In this document: one piece after another, positions 62,725-64,000 of the stretch
How the letters are laid out: every line of letters starts with the position of its first letter
Position numbering within the stretch: position 1 is the first letter of the stretch
Source of the DNA: Pseudomonadota bacterium
GTDB taxonomy: Bacteria > Pseudomonadota > Gammaproteobacteria > Steroidobacterales > Steroidobacteraceae
Reading direction: 5' to 3'
Length of the DNA: 64,000 nt
NCBI GenBank assembly: GCA_016705325.1
Contig: JADIYJ010000006.1
Location: forward strand, 124,001 to 188,000
Position numbers and translations under genes: made by a program
Notes under the pieces: model-generated
Databases searched by the model: none
What the model was told of the DNA's origin: nothing
The model's input: only the letters and a program-made list of their open reading frames with translations

Positions 62725-63408
62725 ATGTCACTTTGGCATAAGGTCGTGCCGTTGGCCGCCGCTGTTCAGCTGGTCGCCGCACTGTGGCTGCCCCCGGGCC
62801 CGATCCTGACCCTTGCCAGCACGCTGATGCTGCTGACCGCGGTGGTGTCTGCGGTGCATCACGCCGAGGTCGTGGCCCACCGGGTCGGCGAACCGTACGG
62901 GACGCTGGTCCTGGCGCTGGCCGTCACCGCCATCGAAGTCGCACTGATCGTGTCGTTGATGCTGGCGGGCAGCGCGGCCAAGGCTGCGCTGGCCCGCGAT
63001 ACGATCTATGCCACCGTCATGATCATCAGCAGCGGCGTGATCGGCCTCTGCGTGCTGCTCGGCGCCCTGCGCCATCGACGGCATCATCATCGCGATGGTG
63101 GTGCTGCTGCCCGAGAGCGTGTCCGCCGTGCGTGCGGCGCTCGCCAACCGGCTCCAGACCAGCTTGAACCTGGCATTCGGCTCCGCGCTCGCCAGTATCG
63201 GCCTGACGATCCCGGTCGTCGTGCTGGTGGCAGTCCTGCTGGACCTGCCGCTGAGCCTGGGACTCGCGCCGAAGGACATCATCCTGCTCGTGCTGAGCCT
63301 GTTCGTCTGTTCGATCGGTCTCGGCAACGGCCGCACCAACATGATGCAGGGCGCGGCCCAGGTCGTGATTTTCGCGGTGTTCCTGTTCCTCTCCCTGGTT
63401 CCCCCTGA
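62725..63408 (+). pseudogene. chaA: Ca2+/H+ antiporter ChaA-like, internally deleted
   Basis: The first part (MSLWHKVVPLAAAVQLVAAL to LCVLLGALRH) matches the N-terminal half of ChaA-type cation/proton antiporters, including GTLVLALAVTAIEVALI. The next part, in another frame, is the C-terminal half (DGIIIAMVVLLPESVSAVRA, ALASIGLTIPVV, KDIILLVLSLF). About 100 residues of middle sequence, including membrane helices, are missing at about 63061-63080, where GGCGCC occurs. The last codons run GTT CCC CCT GAA without a stop; one more C in the C5 at 63401 would give TGA. The product as read cannot be functional. Confidence 0.75.
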
Positions 63409-63424
63409 ACAAGCCGAGGTCGCC

Positions 63425-64000
63425 ATGCGCCAGCCCCTGCACCGAATCATCCAAGGCATGATGTTCCTGGCTGCCATCGCAGGCAGCACCACGGCGCAGG
63501 CCCAGTCGCAGGCCCTGATCGACCAGGTCAAGGCCGTGATCGCGGCCGACACACCGCGGCTCGAGGCGACCTTCAAGGATCTGCACCGCAACCCGGAACT
63601 TGCCTTCACCGAGACCCGCACGGCAGCGATCGTCGCGGCGGAACTGAAGCGGCTTGGTTTCGCGGTCACGACCGGGATCGGCAAGACCGGCGTGGTCGGC
63701 GTGCTGAAGAACGGCCCGGGGCCGACGCTCTGGTATCGCGCCGACATGGACGCGAACGGCGGTGTGCGGGAGTCGACCGGCCTGCCCTGGGCCGCAACGA
63801 AACCACAGACGCTGGCCGATGGCAGCGAGGTGGACGTGATGCATGCGTGCGGACACGACGCACACATCACCTGGCTGCTCGGCGCTGCGTCGGCCCTGAC
63901 GCAGCTCAAGGCCGAGTGGTCCGGCACCCTCGTCGTCTATGCGCAACCCGCAGAAGAAGTCGGCCTCGGCGCCAGGGCCATGGTCGACGACGGGTTGTGG
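63425..64000 (+). CDS. exported M20-family amidohydrolase, partial
   Basis: The first 192 residues of a zinc-dependent M20D amidohydrolase are present, and the gene continues past the window. A signal peptide (GMMFLAAIAGSTTAQA) predicts export. Metal and catalytic motifs are LWYRADMDANG, HACGHDAHITWLLGAA and QPAEEVGLGARAM. The ATG at 63425 has GAGG 5 bases upstream. In the given sequence it is in the same open frame as the chaA tail, but a miscalled C run explains that. Relatives hydrolyse N-acyl amino acids or related amides; the substrate is unknown. Confidence 0.85.
   Translation, partial: MRQPLHRIIQGMMFLAAIAGSTTAQAQSQALIDQVKAVIAADTPRLEATFKDLHRNPELAFTETRTAAIVAAELKRLGFAVTTGIGKTGVVGVLKNGPGPTLWYRADMDANGGVRESTGLPWAATKPQTLADGSEVDVMHACGHDAHITWLLGAASALTQLKAEWSGTLVVYAQPAEEVGLGARAMVDDGLW

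Noticed and set aside
63077..64000. Genuine antiporter-amidohydrolase fusion protein
   Set aside because: The second part starts with its own ATG, ribosome site and signal peptide; one added C creates a stop at the normal ChaA end.

Overview
The window is a GC-rich chromosomal segment of a gammaproteobacterium. The best placement is near the Xanthomonadales / Nevskiales / Steroidobacterales. The evidence is the smc-zipA-ligA block (ZipA is a gammaproteobacterial division protein), the ruvCAB-tolQRAB-pal-cpoB-queE-queC-tRNA-Lys order, a rhombosortase beside type II secretion genes, a PhaR-type regulator, and a DksA lacking most zinc-finger cysteines. Genes are densely packed with many 1-4 base stop/start overlaps. 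No gene-free stretch exceeds 300 bases, and no prophage, insertion sequence or CRISPR array was seen.

Layout. 1-2.7 kb (minus): fabD-fabG-acpP-fabF, fatty-acid elongation, with fabF cut by the window edge. 2.8-9.2 kb: a rhombosortase gene (minus) diverges from gspG-H-I-J-K-L-M-N (plus), the pseudopilin and inner-membrane part of a type II secretion system. 9.2-15.1 kb (minus): an AddAB-like helicase-nuclease pair. 15.2-16.5 kb: an AlaA-type aminotransferase. 16.5-18.9 kb: an ECF metal transporter (ATPase, CbiQ, CbiM-PDGLE) preceded by a near-perfect NikR operator, so probably a nickel importer. 18.9-22.6 kb: oppB-C-D-F peptide-type ABC transporter without a binding protein. 22.6-29.1 kb: ligA, zipA, smc. 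29.3-31.6 kb (plus): dksA, gluQ, phaR. 31.7-40.2 kb (minus): rimP-nusA-infB-rbfA-truB-rpsO-pnp, the transcription/translation operon, with two intrinsic terminators in its leader. 40.5-45.1 kb (minus): hpd-hmgA-fah-aminotransferase, tyrosine catabolism through homogentisate. 45.3-54.7 kb (minus): a BON-domain protein, a small lipoprotein, tRNA-Lys, queC/queE, Tol-Pal, ruvBAC. 54.8-56.9 kb (plus): relA. 56.9-62.5 kb (minus): sucA-sucB-lpd, the 2-oxoglutarate dehydrogenase complex. 62.7-64 kb (plus): a damaged Ca2+/H+ antiporter gene and the start of an exported M20 amidohydrolase.

A recurring property is single-base frame breaks in genes that should be intact: gspI, addB, oppD, cbiM (three), pnp (two), a small lipoprotein gene, tolA, relA and the chaA stop. 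Most are one missing base, several inside a C or G run. This pattern points to indel errors in the assembly rather than to decay, and it should be kept in mind wherever a start, stop or fusion looks odd. The chaA gene also seems to have lost an internal segment, which a single-base error cannot explain.

Points of biological interest are the rhombosortase/T2SS pairing, the NikR site, the cysteine-poor DksA with a basic tail, a ten-copy 9-bp repeat between hpd and hmgA, and the terminator pair ahead of rimP.
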